DNA of 64,000 nt from Nitrosomonas ureae (lineage in GTDB: Bacteria > Pseudomonadota > Gammaproteobacteria > Burkholderiales > Nitrosomonadaceae): contig NZ_CP013341.1 of the NCBI RefSeq assembly GCF_001455205.1, positions 1-64,000 of the forward strand, written 5' to 3'. Every line of letters starts with the position of its first letter. Positions within the stretch are counted from its first letter, which is position 1. This document shows, piece after piece, positions 44,691 through 54,564 of the stretch. A program made the translations under genes and the position numbers. The notes under the pieces are model-generated. The model had not been told where the DNA came from. It did not search any database and saw nothing but the letters and a program-made list of their open reading frames with translations.

Positions 44691-44718
44691 AGCCGCCGGG
44701 TAACCGGTGGCTTTTTTT
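44691..44718 (+). terminator. Rho-independent terminator
   Basis: Stem AGCCGCCGG/CCGGTGGCT with loop GTAA and seven T residues. It ends the transcript of the exported protein at 44,254. Confidence 0.9.
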
Positions 44719-44930
44719 ATTCCGACAACGCGCTTCTATCAATTATTTTAACCGAACTACCGCCTAGCGCAGTTTGGGTACAGACGACTCAAGTCATCTA
44801 CCCCCACCAGGTTAAATACACATGAACCAGCACCTTTAAAATCAGGATCACTGCCTAAAGACGGTATTTTTTACCAAATGTATGGAAATAAAATACAAGT
44901 TATCACATTTTCCGGATAGGTATCGAGTGA

Positions 44931-46238
44931 TCACGCATTTCCAGAAACTAAACGCTTAGCTGGAAACCAAATATTAAACCGGCTACCCTTGCCTACTTTG
45001 CTAATAACTTCCAGGCGCGCCTCATGTCGGTTCAGAACATGTTTGACAATTGCCAGTCCAAGGCCTGTGCCACCAGTTTCTCTTGAACGACTGTTATCAA
45101 TACGGTAAAAACGCTCCGTCAACCGCGGAATGTGCTCTGGTTCAATCCCGATCCCGCTATCTTGAACAAAGAACAACCCTTGATCATGGCGTTTTTCCCA
45201 GCTAATGATTATTTCCCCGCCGTCCGCAGTATAACGAATCGCATTACTGACCAAATTACCAAAAGCACTACGGAGTTCTTCCTCACTCCCCAAGAGCTGA
45301 TCTTGCGAAGCAACATTTAATTTGATTTGATGCCGCCCTGCACTTAGAGATTCCGCATCTTGCAAGAGATCTTGCGCCAAGCTCACTACATTTACTATCT
45401 TCTCGTTGACCTTATTCTGCTCATTTTCCAGACGTGACAGAATCAACAAATCTTCAATCAACCGCTGCATGCGAGTTGTTTGCTCAGTCATCAATGCCAA
45501 GGCCCGCTTATTGAAACTGCTACTAACATTATCATCAGCAGATAATGTTTCAAGAAAACCACCGATGACGGTAAGCGGTGTGCGCAATTCATGCGAAACA
45601 TTAGCAATAAAATCGCGCCGCATCGTCTCTATTTTTTCAAAACGCGTAATATCGCGACTGATTAGAAGCTTCTGGTTATAACCATAAGGCACCAATTGCA
45701 AGGAGATAATCAATCCTTGCAATCGGGTCTGCTTTAGAATTAATGGACTACTATATTGACGTGCTGTCAGATATTCAACAAACGGTATCTGCCTCACCAA
45801 ATAGGTAATCTGCTGACCGACATCCAATGCAAGACTGATACCTAAATGCTGCTCCGCAACCTGGTTACACCATTCAATACGATCATTCATATCGAGGATA
45901 ACAATGCCATCTGGCATAGCGGAAGTAACGCTTTGCATTCGCTTTAAGGCAATACTAAGCATTTCCTGACTCTGACTATGTTGACGCACGTAGCGCGCCA
46001 AATGGGCATATACCTCATCCCAAGCTCCGGAACCGGCTGGGATGCTTGCTGGAGAATGATCAGAAAGCTGTAGCCAGCGCTCTAACAAGACCAAATGACG
46101 AATATGATGAAACACAATCCAGAGCATAATCACACTGAAAAAAATCAGTGCTTTCACAGCACCAAAGATCATCCATAGTAACGCTGTAATGAAGACAAGA
46201 AAAAGAATATTTGATGAACGCTGCCAGATATCAGACAC
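44931..46238 (-). CDS. phoR: Phosphate regulon sensor histidine kinase PhoR
   Basis: 435 residues. Two membrane helices near the N-terminus, a PAS-like domain (MPDGIVILDMNDRIEWCNQVA), HisKA with NVSHELRTPLTVIGGFLETL, and HATPase motifs NLVSNAIRYT, DSGIGI and GGTGLGLAIVKH. It senses phosphate limitation through the Pst transporter and phosphorylates PhoB. It lies 149 bp downstream of phoB. Confidence 0.93.
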   Translation of the reverse strand: MSDIWQRSSNILFLVFITALLWMIFGAVKALIFFSVIMLWIVFHHIRHLVLLERWLQLSDHSPASIPAGSGAWDEVYAHLARYVRQHSQSQEMLSIALKRMQSVTSAMPDGIVILDMNDRIEWCNQVAEQHLGISLALDVGQQITYLVRQIPFVEYLTARQYSSPLILKQTRLQGLIISLQLVPYGYNQKLLISRDITRFEKIETMRRDFIANVSHELRTPLTVIGGFLETLSADDNVSSSFNKRALALMTEQTTRMQRLIEDLLILSRLENEQNKVNEKIVNVVSLAQDLLQDAESLSAGRHQIKLNVASQDQLLGSEEELRSAFGNLVSNAIRYTADGGEIIISWEKRHDQGLFFVQDSGIGIEPEHIPRLTERFYRIDNSRSRETGGTGLGLAIVKHVLNRHEARLEVISKVGKGSRFNIWFPAKRLVSGNA

Positions 46239-46387
46239 TTAAGAACTACCTACAATAAGATGATTGTCCGAGAAAATTTACAATCATTACTAAAATTAAC
46301 CGAGCTTGAGCAAGCATCACAATACACATGGATCAACGTTCTGATCGAGCAGAATTACCACTGTAACACTTTCTGACACAAGCATTA

Positions 46388-47110
46388 TCAGATCTCCTTA
46401 TTTGAAGCATCAGGGAGAGCTAAGGCAACTGCCGAGAACCGATAACCTGCACCCCTTACAGTTTGTATCCAGTTGTCTTTACCCGACCATTGCAAAGCTT
46501 TTCGTAACCGGCGAATATGCACGTCCACAGTACGCTCTTCGACAAATACATGATCACCCCATACTCGATCCAATAATTGGCTACGCGAATATGTGCGTTC
46601 GGTGTGTAACATCATAAAATGCAGCAAGCGATACTCTGTAGGTCCCAGTTCAATTTTTTTATTTCCGTCAGTAACACGATGATTGACGGGATCCAATCGC
46701 AATCCATGTATCTCAACTGCTTGCGCAGAAGCTTCCGGGATCAATCGACGCAAGACCGCGTTAATTCGTGCAATTAATTCACGCGGTGAGAAAGGCTTTG
46801 TCACATAGTCATCCGCACCTATCTCCAGGCCGACCACTTTATCCGCTTCCTGGGTTCGCGCTGTCAGCATAATAATCGGGATGAGGCGAGTGCGTTCATT
46901 GCGCCGTAGAATTCGTGCAAAATCTATTCCGGTCATATTGGGCAACATCCAATCCAACAAAATCAAATCCGGCAGTGCATCATGGATGATTGTCATTGCT
47001 TTCTCCGCATCCTCAGCACAGATGCTTTCATATCCCGCTTGCTGCAAATTATAGGCAATCAGCTCCCGAATAGCCGCTTCGTCTTCCACAATCAGTATTT
47101 TTACGCTCAT
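46388..47110 (-). CDS. phoB: Phosphate regulon response regulator PhoB
   Basis: OmpR-family regulator of 240 residues. Receiver domain with acidic pocket (VEDEA), phosphoacceptor in LILLDWMLPN and LTARTQEADKV; the DNA-binding domain has RSQLLDRVWGDHVFVEERTV and IQTVRGAGYRFS. It precedes phoR on the same strand. Its target pstCAB lies near the left edge. Confidence 0.95.
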   Translation of the reverse strand: MSVKILIVEDEAAIRELIAYNLQQAGYESICAEDAEKAMTIIHDALPDLILLDWMLPNMTGIDFARILRRNERTRLIPIIMLTARTQEADKVVGLEIGADDYVTKPFSPRELIARINAVLRRLIPEASAQAVEIHGLRLDPVNHRVTDGNKKIELGPTEYRLLHFMMLHTERTYSRSQLLDRVWGDHVFVEERTVDVHIRRLRKALQWSGKDNWIQTVRGAGYRFSAVALALPDASNKEI

Positions 47111-47198
47111 GCTTGTATTCCTGCATCAATAATTTTTTGCACAGTTTGCTACAATGGAGCCATTGCATATCCTTAATTCATCATATTAAATAAAGAAC

Positions 47199-47609
47199 AT
47201 GGCTGGTTTAACCAAACACACACCGCATCCGACAGAAATCAAGTTGCATCAGAAATCCGGAATTCTGGATATTACTTTTTCTGATGGCAAATCCTTTCAA
47301 TTCTCATGTGAATTTTTGCGCGTTCATTCACCTTCTGCCGAAGTAAGTGGCCATGGTCCGGGGCAAGAGGTACTGCAAACCGGTAAGAAGACGGTCGGTA
47401 TCAGCAAAATTGATCCTGTTGGTAATTATGCCATACAACTTAATTTCACCGATGGTCATAATACAGGGCTTTATTCATGGGATCTGTTATATAACTTTGG
47501 TCTTAATCAGGATACAATGTGGCAACGTTACTTGCGGCGCTTAGAAGCAGCCGGTGCCAGCAGGGAACTCGAAATTAAACCTCAAAAGACGAATCACTCC
47601 TGTAAGTAA
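47199..47609 (+). CDS. DUF971 family protein
   Basis: 136 residues. DUF971 domain signature: LDITFSDGKSFQFSCEFLRV, GISKIDPVGNYAIQLNFTDG and GLYSWDLLYNFG. Related domains occur in iron-sulfur scaffold proteins and in gamma-butyrobetaine-hydroxylase-like N-termini. It lies 54 bp before ubiE and is probably cotranscribed. Confidence 0.9.
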   Translation: MAGLTKHTPHPTEIKLHQKSGILDITFSDGKSFQFSCEFLRVHSPSAEVSGHGPGQEVLQTGKKTVGISKIDPVGNYAIQLNFTDGHNTGLYSWDLLYNFGLNQDTMWQRYLRRLEAAGASRELEIKPQKTNHSCK

Positions 47610-47663
47610 CTTATTATCAATAATTATTCACACGCCACATCCAATTCTATTTAAATTAATGTC

Positions 47664-48398
47664 ATGACTAAAACAACTCATTTTGGTTTTAATACTGTTG
47701 CAGAAGATGAAAAGGCAGGCAAAGTCGCTGAGGTTTTTCATTCTGTCGCGGAACGCTACAATTTAATGAACGATCTCATGTCAATTGGAATGCACCGGTT
47801 ATGGAAACGTTTTGTGATGGAAACCAGCGGAGTAAAAGCTGGTGACAAGGTATTGGATATCGCCGGAGGCACTGGAGATTTAAGCGTACTATTTTTACAG
47901 AAAGTAGGAAAATCCGGGCAGGTGTGGCTAACTGACATTAACAATTCCATGCTTTCGATCGGACGTGACCGCCTGATCGATGAAGGTACACCGACTCCGG
48001 TCGCTCAATGTGATGCCGAGAAATTACCTTTTCCAGACAATTACTTTAACTGCGTCAGTGTCGCGTTTGGTTTGCGAAATATGACCCATAAGGATATCGC
48101 ACTCAAAGAAATGCTACGGGTCATAAAACCAGGCGGAACGGTTCTGGTATTGGAATTTTCCAAAATTTGGAAGCTGCTTCAGCCTGCCTACGATGCTTAT
48201 TCGTTCAAATTACTACCCGCAATGGGAAAAATGATTGCAAATGACGCGGAAAGCTATCAATATTTGGCGGAATCCATTCGCATGCATCCTTCCCAAAATG
48301 AATTAAAAGAACTTATGGAGCAGGTTGGCTTTGAGCGCGTGGAGTATTTCAATCTTACCGCAGGCATTGTAGCGCTCCATCGAGGATATAAATTTTAA
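47664..48398 (+). CDS. ubiE: Ubiquinone/menaquinone C-methyltransferase UbiE
   Basis: SAM methyltransferase of quinone synthesis, 244 residues. Motif I VLDIAGGTGDLSVLF, then SVAFGLRNMTHKDIALKEM and the C-terminus YFNLTAGIVALHRGYKF. Ubiquinone is the acceptor of hydroxylamine-derived electrons in this organism. Confidence 0.96.
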   Translation: MTKTTHFGFNTVAEDEKAGKVAEVFHSVAERYNLMNDLMSIGMHRLWKRFVMETSGVKAGDKVLDIAGGTGDLSVLFLQKVGKSGQVWLTDINNSMLSIGRDRLIDEGTPTPVAQCDAEKLPFPDNYFNCVSVAFGLRNMTHKDIALKEMLRVIKPGGTVLVLEFSKIWKLLQPAYDAYSFKLLPAMGKMIANDAESYQYLAESIRMHPSQNELKELMEQVGFERVEYFNLTAGIVALHRGYKF

Positions 48399-48470
48399 CC
48401 CCCTTCTCGATTCATCTTTGTATTTGAATATACAGCTGAGTGACAGGCAGCACGAAATCAAAGCAGTTTA

Positions 48471-48854
48471 TCACCGGGCCATACGCCACCCAATATAGTC
48501 AGAATCTTGCGAGAAATCATCCCAAACAAACAATGGTTCAGGGGTTGGGTAAGTTGGAAGCCAAAAAGTGGCAAAATCCAATACACCAGATCCAGTACGA
48601 CCTGCAGTATGAAAAACACCCCATAACAATCCTTCGGCAGCACCTATGACAGCATTGCTATCTCTCTGACTCCACAAATTAATATTTTTTGGTAACTCCA
48701 TCCATCCGGTGGCTATATTCGCAATACCACTTACAATTTTCGTGCCTGCCCTGTTAACATAAACTCTGCTGGAAATTTCTTCCATGGCCTGAACCTGCGA
48801 CGAAAAAATAAAACACAGCAACATCCCCAAGACTAATTGTTTAATTATTTTCAT
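48471..48854 (-). CDS. Exosortase-system-associated protein, TIGR04073-like
   Basis: 127 residues with a signal peptide (LVLGMLLCFIFSSQVQA). The mature chain has GTKIVSGIANIATGWMELPK, GLLWGVFHTAGRTGSGV and FWLPTYPTPEPLFVWDDF, matching the small exported family associated with exosortase systems. No exosortase lies in this window. It is convergent with ubiE. Confidence 0.75.
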   Translation of the reverse strand: MKIIKQLVLGMLLCFIFSSQVQAMEEISSRVYVNRAGTKIVSGIANIATGWMELPKNINLWSQRDSNAVIGAAEGLLWGVFHTAGRTGSGVLDFATFWLPTYPTPEPLFVWDDFSQDSDYIGWRMAR

Positions 48855-48975
48855 TATTTATATCTCCTCCAGTTATTTTAAACCTAGCGATTATCAATCC
48901 ATTGAAATATTCAGAGCATGATATCGAATATAGTATGATTGAAACTCGGTTAATTAACTACGGAGAGACTCAAAA

Positions 48976-49071
48976 ATGTCTAATATGTTGGAAATTGTTT
49001 TATATTCTGCAATTGCATTAGTTGCGGGATTACTGGTTGCACAGTTTATCAATGAGAAATTTCGCAAATAA
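48976..49071 (+). CDS. 31-residue single-helix membrane protein
   Basis: Reads MSNMLEIVLYSAIALVAGLL followed by VAQFINEKFRK, one membrane helix with a basic end. GGAGAG lies 9 nt before the ATG, better than expected by chance. No family recognised; it may be a small subunit or regulator of a membrane complex. Confidence 0.4.
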   Translation: MSNMLEIVLYSAIALVAGLLVAQFINEKFRK

Positions 49072-49334
49072 TACTGCTCAAGAACCTTTCATGAAGCCTT
49101 GTGCTGCTAATTCCAATGAGCATCTTATCCTTATTCATCTTCAATCTTCATCGCTCTTTTTTGCCCGATTGCTGATAACCGCTAATTGCTACGCAACTGC
49201 AAAATGAGTCAATGAGAGATACGCCCAAAATCGATAAATCCGGCGCATTCAGGTAACATAGTTTTTAAAGAAAAAACTGACTAACTTATACGCAATCGAT
49301 AGATCGATCTTTAATTACGAAAAAAATCTAAAAA

Positions 49335-49487
49335 ATGACAAAACTAATATTGATAATCACATTGATACTTTCATTGATTCTATATGGATATTATGCAGTA
49401 ACCGGTAATGAATCAGTATTGGCGCCCATACTGCTTGGCCTCCTTGTTTCATTTATTTGTTCGATGCTATTGCTGACAAAGAAATAG
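49335..49487 (+). CDS. 50-residue two-helix membrane protein
   Basis: A small hydrophobic protein: MTKLILIITLILSLILYGYY and then LAPILLGLLVSFICSMLLL with a KK end. Two membrane helices separated by a short polar turn. No clear ribosome site. It overlaps nothing if the next gene starts at 49511. Confidence 0.4.
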   Translation: MTKLILIITLILSLILYGYYAVTGNESVLAPILLGLLVSFICSMLLLTKK

Positions 49488-49510
49488 CGAGCGGCGAAAA
49501 CCCAATCTTC

Positions 49511-49741
49511 ATGAAATATATGCAAACCAGGGCACAGTCACTTACAGAATCTTTCGCTAATGTTACTATTGGTTATTTCGTAGCTTTAGTCGCACAAATG
49601 ATCGTATTTCCGCTTTATGAAATAGAGGTCAGCGTAAGCCAAAACATTCAAATCGGATTAATTTTTACGGCTGTTTCGATAGCGCGCAGTTATCTGTTGA
49701 GACGATTTTTTAACCATTACCATCACCGATCCGCAAGATAG
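49511..49741 (+). CDS. DUF7220-like small membrane protein
   Basis: 76 residues from MKYMQTRAQSLTESFANVT; the longer frame from 49457 overlaps the previous gene. Two membrane helices (NVTIGYFVALVAQMIVFPLY and IQIGLIFTAVSIARSYLLRR) match the small family ending in SIARSxxLRRxF, often found in phages and mobile regions. Function unknown. Confidence 0.55.
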   Translation: MKYMQTRAQSLTESFANVTIGYFVALVAQMIVFPLYEIEVSVSQNIQIGLIFTAVSIARSYLLRRFFNHYHHRSAR

Positions 49742-50158
49742 AGTAGTCATATACGAACAAATTTTATCGATGACATAAAATATCTCCGCCAGTGTATTCT
49801 CATCAAAATCTGCAAAACCAAAAGTATCTATCTGATCTACCCGCCAAGATTCCTATTTACCATTTTTAGAATTGCTTCAGACATTATCCACCGTCAATGC
49901 CGCACAAAATAGATGAATTCGAGCGTACACTTGACGGCAAATTCAAACGTAAATAATCAAGATAGACACTTTCTCAAAGCCCACCCAAAGCTAGTGCATT
50001 AATAACCGTATGAATATTTCTATTGATCAATTCTACAATTCAAACTAAAGCTTACAGCAAGAGTCTTACCAACAAACTCACACATTGAATTTGTTGTATA
50101 ACGATTGAATTAATACATTGCACCGGAGCAATTTCCGATAAATCGTGGGAGAAGAATC
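49742..50158. other. Intergenic region before slp
   Basis: About 415 bp, no gene recognised. The last 20 bases give the ribosome site GGGAGAAG for the Slp gene. Confidence 0.4.
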
Positions 50159-50695
50159 ATGAAACCATTTTTACTATTGCTTTGTTTGCTACTGAGCGCC
50201 TGCGCCGGATTACCCTCTGCAATTGAAAATGCGCCGGCAATAAACGTTTCCTATCAACAAATCAGCCATGACATCAATAATTATAAAGACGCGCCTGTTC
50301 GCTGGGGAGGTGTGATTATTGACGTAGAAAATGAAGCGCATGCAAGTCTGATACAGGTTTTATATTACCCTCTCGATTTCAGTGGCCGCCCGCAGGTACA
50401 CAAAGCAGGTGCAGGCCGCTTTGTAGTTAAAAGCGCCGAATTTCTGGATCCGGCTGTCTATGCCAAAGATAAAGAAATTACTGTTGCCGGGGTAATTACT
50501 GGGGATATTGAACAAACCGTTGGCAAAAGAGTTATTCAAGTACCATTGCTATCTGCAACGGCAATTCATCTTTGGCCGACCTACCCTAATTATAATGACT
50601 ACCGGGGATACTACGGACCTTATCCTTATTTTGGCTATCCAGGTTACTATCCTTATTTCCGTGGCGGGTTTTATGGGCCCTATTACCGTTGGTAA
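50159..50695 (+). CDS. slp: Slp-family outer-membrane lipoprotein
   Basis: 178 residues with a lipoprotein signal and lipobox LLSACAG. The Slp domain reads VSYQQISHDINNYKDAPVRW GGVI, then LIQVLYYPLDFSGRPQ and GRFVVKSAEFLDPAVYAKD. The C-terminal 35 residues are an unusual Tyr/Gly/Pro tail with repeated YYGPYPY-type units. Slp proteins are starvation- or acid-inducible lipoproteins. Confidence 0.88.
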   Translation: MKPFLLLLCLLLSACAGLPSAIENAPAINVSYQQISHDINNYKDAPVRWGGVIIDVENEAHASLIQVLYYPLDFSGRPQVHKAGAGRFVVKSAEFLDPAVYAKDKEITVAGVITGDIEQTVGKRVIQVPLLSATAIHLWPTYPNYNDYRGYYGPYPYFGYPGYYPYFRGGFYGPYYRW

Positions 50696-50754
50696 TTCAC
50701 AATTATTTTAGTCGCAACTGAATAATCGCCTATGCATCAGCAATAGTCACAGTG

Positions 50755-51840
50755 TTAAAAGAAGTCTGTTGTACTGGTTTCTTTTTTATCGAAAACATAC
50801 CCATTCTCCAAAAGGTTTTCGTAAAAATGCAGTTGATTCTTGCCGTTCTGTTTGGCATGATAAAGCGCTTGGTCTGCGCGCCCGATAATTTCGGAAGCCA
50901 GGTAATTCAATTCATTAATCAAAGTTGCACCCATGCTGATCGTCACAGTCTCAATTTGCGGAAAGTGATATTCCTGAATCCTATTGCGAAAACGCTCCAG
51001 TGCTTTATAGGCCTCTTCCTTATCGGGTGCACGAAAAATCACCACAAACTCCTCTCCGCCAAAGCGAAACAATAAATCCCTTGCGCGGAAATTTTGCTTC
51101 ATCACATAGGATAATAACAGTAAAACCTCATCTCCCATGATATGGCCAAACCGGTCATTGATCGACTTAAAATCATCTATATCAATGATAGCAAGGCAGA
51201 ATTTTTCTGTTTCCACCTTTGGCCTTCTCCGGTTCAATATATTACCGTCATGGTCTTGGCCAACATCAGGGCCCACAGTGAGTGCGCTTATTTTCTTGAT
51301 ATTTACTTCAAAAGTCTGACGATTCAATAAACCGGTTAGTTTGTCTTTCTGACTTTCATCCAGCAGACTACGGAAATTATGCGTAATACTCAGCAAGCTG
51401 GAAATGATCAGCATTTCTCCTTCAGTCAATGGATGAGGAAGCTCAAAAGTCAACATCTCCTCAATTTTGTTCGCGGCCAGTATGGGGTACACCACCAGAT
51501 ACCGGTCTCCCTGGTAATGAATATAAGGCTTCCTGGTTGTCTCCATCCATAGCTGGGCGGATTTGATTTCCTCAGGAATCGTTATTTCGGAGGTATAAAT
51601 CTCCTGTGATTCTGAAAGTTGTCTTTTACTATCATCCTGAATCAAATCAATCGAATAAGTAGATAGCCAGCACGTAGCATTGGTCTGATCAAGCTTATAC
51701 ATTGAAATCTGATTAATACTTAAAAGTTCAGCCAAAGTTTTCAATAAACTGAACTCGAACAATTCAATGTCCCGAATTGTAGTCAAAGATACTAATTTAT
51801 TAAGCAGGGAAGGTGGTGCAACATCTTTTTTATTAAGCAT
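50755..51840 (-). CDS. Diguanylate cyclase (GGDEF domain)
   Basis: Makes cyclic di-GMP. 361 residues: an N-terminal GAF-like sensory region of about 170 residues (LYKLDQTNATCWLSTYS-type), then the cyclase domain with DKLTGLLNRQTFE, IDIDDFKSINDRFGH and the active site RFGGEEFVVIF. RARD five residues before GGEEF is an intact inhibitory I-site. No EAL domain. It appears monocistronic. Confidence 0.93.
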   Translation of the reverse strand: MLNKKDVAPPSLLNKLVSLTTIRDIELFEFSLLKTLAELLSINQISMYKLDQTNATCWLSTYSIDLIQDDSKRQLSESQEIYTSEITIPEEIKSAQLWMETTRKPYIHYQGDRYLVVYPILAANKIEEMLTFELPHPLTEGEMLIISSLLSITHNFRSLLDESQKDKLTGLLNRQTFEVNIKKISALTVGPDVGQDHDGNILNRRRPKVETEKFCLAIIDIDDFKSINDRFGHIMGDEVLLLLSYVMKQNFRARDLLFRFGGEEFVVIFRAPDKEEAYKALERFRNRIQEYHFPQIETVTISMGATLINELNYLASEIIGRADQALYHAKQNGKNQLHFYENLLENGYVFDKKETSTTDFF

Positions 51841-52240
51841 ATATAAGATTCTGATGGCAAGACAATATGGTGATTATAGCCATATTACTCAGTAGGGAAA
51901 ACTTCAAAATCAATAAAATGAACCTAAAATCCCACTCGAACAAACCCATTAAACACGAGGCCGAAGATTTGCCATTGAAAACTCCGAGATGCCGCGATGC
52001 CTGAAAAATTCCCCCAAAATTAGTAGTAGAATACCCGCAGACTTGCATACCAGGATTAACTATCCGGGCAGTTCTGACAATCAACACGATACTCAGCAGC
52101 CAGTCATTTGATAAGCAAAGGAGAAAATAATCTATACCAAATAACTAAGGATTCTGAGCTCGTTTTTAGCGCCCGACGGCGACGCAAATAATTTCTCGAC
52201 CACCCGTTAAACGACAAAAATTGATGAAAGGAATAAAATC
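51841..52240. other. Intergenic region before the monooxygenase operon
   Basis: About 400 bp. A minus-strand frame at 51833-52087 has no credible similarity or ribosome site, and I do not count it. ATGAAAGGAAT before 52241 is the ribosome site of the next gene. Confidence 0.4.
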
Positions 52241-52552
52241 ATGCATGTAACCATCGTCACTGTTTCAGTCAACCCGGAAAAAGTGGAAGCCTTCAAGGAA
52301 GCTTGCCGATACAATCACGAAAATTCCATCCTTGAACCGGGTAATATGCGCTTCGATATTTTGCAATCCGCGGATGATCCAGCAAAATTTGTCTTTTACG
52401 AAGCCTATAAAACCCAGCAGGACGCAGCCGCCCATAAAGCAACCGCGCATTACCTGGCATGGCGCGATACCGTCGCGGACTGGATGGCTGAACCCCGCCA
52501 AGGTGTCGTCTATCAAGGTTTATATCCGATCGTGAACAACTCCGATGCTTAA
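52241..52552 (+). CDS. Antibiotic-biosynthesis-monooxygenase-domain protein
   Basis: 103-residue ABM-fold protein: MHVTIVTVSVNPEKVEAFKE, NHENSILEPGNMRFDILQS and FYEAYKTQQDAAAHKATAHY. Relatives are cofactor-free quinol monooxygenases or the LsrG isomerase. It overlaps the following alcohol dehydrogenase start by 8 bp, so the two are co-expressed. Confidence 0.88.
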   Translation: MHVTIVTVSVNPEKVEAFKEACRYNHENSILEPGNMRFDILQSADDPAKFVFYEAYKTQQDAAAHKATAHYLAWRDTVADWMAEPRQGVVYQGLYPIVNNSDA

Positions 52553-53729
52553 TTTCTCTATCGCCCGGCTGCCACGCATCGAATTTGGCACGGGTGTTAT
52601 CAAAAAACTGCCGGATATCATTACAGGCTATGGGCCGAATATTTTGCTTGTCACGGGTGCACGCTCGTTCTTGAGTACCCGCCATGGGCAATCTTTTCTG
52701 GATCAACTCAAACAGCGTGCGATTACTTTGCAGCATTGCATGATTGCAGAAGAACCCTCCCCCGCTCTGATCGATGATCTTGTCAAAACTTTTGCGAATG
52801 AAACTTTCGATGCCGTGATCGGAATCGGTGGCGGCAGTGCATTGGATGCTGCCAAAGCCGTTGCCGGCCTGATCAAAATACAACGCTCTGTCATGGATTA
52901 TCTCGAAGGCGTCGGTCCGGAGTTACCGTACCACGGCCCAACCATTCCATTCATTGCCGTCCCTACCACCGCTGGCACCGGCAGCGAAGCCACCAAAAAT
53001 GCCGTACTCAGCGTGCAAGGCGAAAACGGGTTCAAGAAATCCTTCCGCCACGACAAACTGGTCGCCGAATACGCCATCGTCGATCCGGATTTGCTCGCCA
53101 GTTGCCCGCCCAGTGTGATCGCCGCCAACGGCATGGATGCGTTGACACAACTGCTGGAATCCTATGTTTCCATCAAATCCAACGCCTTCACCGATGCTCT
53201 GTCGATCAGCGGCTTGCAAGCCATGCACGATGCACTGATCCCGCTTTACCATCAGCAAGGGGAACTTGCACAACATCGCGAAAAAATGGCCTATGCCGCA
53301 TTGCTATCGGGTATTACGCTGGCGCAAGTCGGCCTCGGTTCGGTGCATGGCCTGGCCTCACCATTGGGTGCGTTTTACCCGATTCCGCACGGTGTCGTCT
53401 GCGGCACCCTGGTTGCATCCGCCACGCGAATCAATATTCAAAGCCTGCTGACGCGGGAACCCACCAACAAAGCACTGGCAAAGTACCTGCATGTCGCAGA
53501 AATTCTCTGCCAGAAACGCTTCATCGATCCCCAAGCCGCGTACAACACATTAATTGATCTGTTGGCACAATGGACCAACGAACTCACCCTGCCGCGACTG
53601 TCGCATTACGGACTGCAGGAAACCGCATTAGATAAAGTCATCGCCAACTGCCGCGGCAGTAGCATGAAAACCAACCCTATTGTTTTGACCGATGAAGAAA
53701 TCAGGCGGATTTTGCTGGAACGTTTATGA
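52545..53729 (+). CDS. Iron-containing alcohol dehydrogenase
   Basis: 394 residues. NAD-binding motif GIGGGSALDAAKAVAGL, then VPTTAGTGSEATKNAV and the metal-binding region GSVHGLASPLGAFYPIPHGVVC with conserved His residues. The substrate is unknown; pairing with an ABM protein suggests small oxygenated carbonyl metabolism. GC content appears higher here than in flanking genes. Confidence 0.9.
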   Translation: MLNFSIARLPRIEFGTGVIKKLPDIITGYGPNILLVTGARSFLSTRHGQSFLDQLKQRAITLQHCMIAEEPSPALIDDLVKTFANETFDAVIGIGGGSALDAAKAVAGLIKIQRSVMDYLEGVGPELPYHGPTIPFIAVPTTAGTGSEATKNAVLSVQGENGFKKSFRHDKLVAEYAIVDPDLLASCPPSVIAANGMDALTQLLESYVSIKSNAFTDALSISGLQAMHDALIPLYHQQGELAQHREKMAYAALLSGITLAQVGLGSVHGLASPLGAFYPIPHGVVCGTLVASATRINIQSLLTREPTNKALAKYLHVAEILCQKRFIDPQAAYNTLIDLLAQWTNELTLPRLSHYGLQETALDKVIANCRGSSMKTNPIVLTDEEIRRILLERL

Positions 53730-53766
53730 GAATAGAATCCAGAACACAAGTAAACATCCCACAGGA

Positions 53767-54531
53767 CTAATCTCTCCCTTTCAGTATGATTACTGAAAAA
53801 TCATCACTGCCGCCTGCCCGGCGCGCGGCCTTCCAAGCATTCACCAGTTCCGGCTCGGAATCATCGGTAAAAAGCGCGGCGATCCGCGTATCATCCAAGG
53901 CTTCATTCAGTCCGTCGCTACACAGCAGAATGCGTTCCCCAGACTGCAATTGATGCGTGGCAATATTGACCCTAAAGTCGTCACATTCGGGATCTGCAAT
54001 GAACTGGCAAGTGAGGCCGTGCACGATACTGGCCGAATCAGCAGCCTGACCAGCAACCATCTCACCATCATCAATGAGATCGTTTAACAATGTATGATCG
54101 CGGCTCAGCAGTTGCGCCTGGCCATCCACCAGAAGATAAGCGCGTGAATCCCCGACATTAAAAACGGTTACCGCATTTTCAAGCAAACGCACCCCAACCA
54201 GCGTCGCCGCCATGCCATAAAATCTGGGATTACCACTCAATGCCCCGTAATCTTGCTGCACACGCTGCAACAGTGGGGATAACGATTCTGTGGCTGTTGA
54301 TACCGCAAGATGCTTATGTAGAATTTCCAATAAGCACCAGCTTGCGATACGTGGGCGCGTTCCGATTGCGACACCGTCGGCAATGGCAAAATAACAGGCC
54401 TCTGTAGCATCAACAACACCATGCTCCCGTACATTGCCTTGGTGTACCTGGCCATCCAGCAACAACGCATCTTCATTATGCGATTTACCTCGTTCACGTT
54501 GACTGAAGGCCGCGAACTGGAAATTTTTCAT
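53767..54531 (-). CDS. PP2C-family serine/threonine phosphatase
   Basis: 254 residues. PP2C motifs with metal-binding Asp: ERGKSHNEDALLLDG, CYFAIADGVAIG, VFNVGDSRAYLLV, ILLCSDGLNEAL and GGSDDFSVIILKG. In many proteobacteria such phosphatases pair with a serine/threonine kinase or secretion system, but no such partner is adjacent. Confidence 0.92.
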   Translation of the reverse strand: MKNFQFAAFSQRERGKSHNEDALLLDGQVHQGNVREHGVVDATEACYFAIADGVAIGTRPRIASWCLLEILHKHLAVSTATESLSPLLQRVQQDYGALSGNPRFYGMAATLVGVRLLENAVTVFNVGDSRAYLLVDGQAQLLSRDHTLLNDLIDDGEMVAGQAADSASIVHGLTCQFIADPECDDFRVNIATHQLQSGERILLCSDGLNEALDDTRIAALFTDDSEPELVNAWKAARRAGGSDDFSVIILKGRD

Positions 54532-54564
54532 AGTTCATATAACCGTCGAAAAGTAGCGTAATTA

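Noticed and set aside
51833..52087. 84-codon minus-strand frame overlapping the cyclase start region
   Set aside because: No ribosome site or domain; composition unlike the genes around it.
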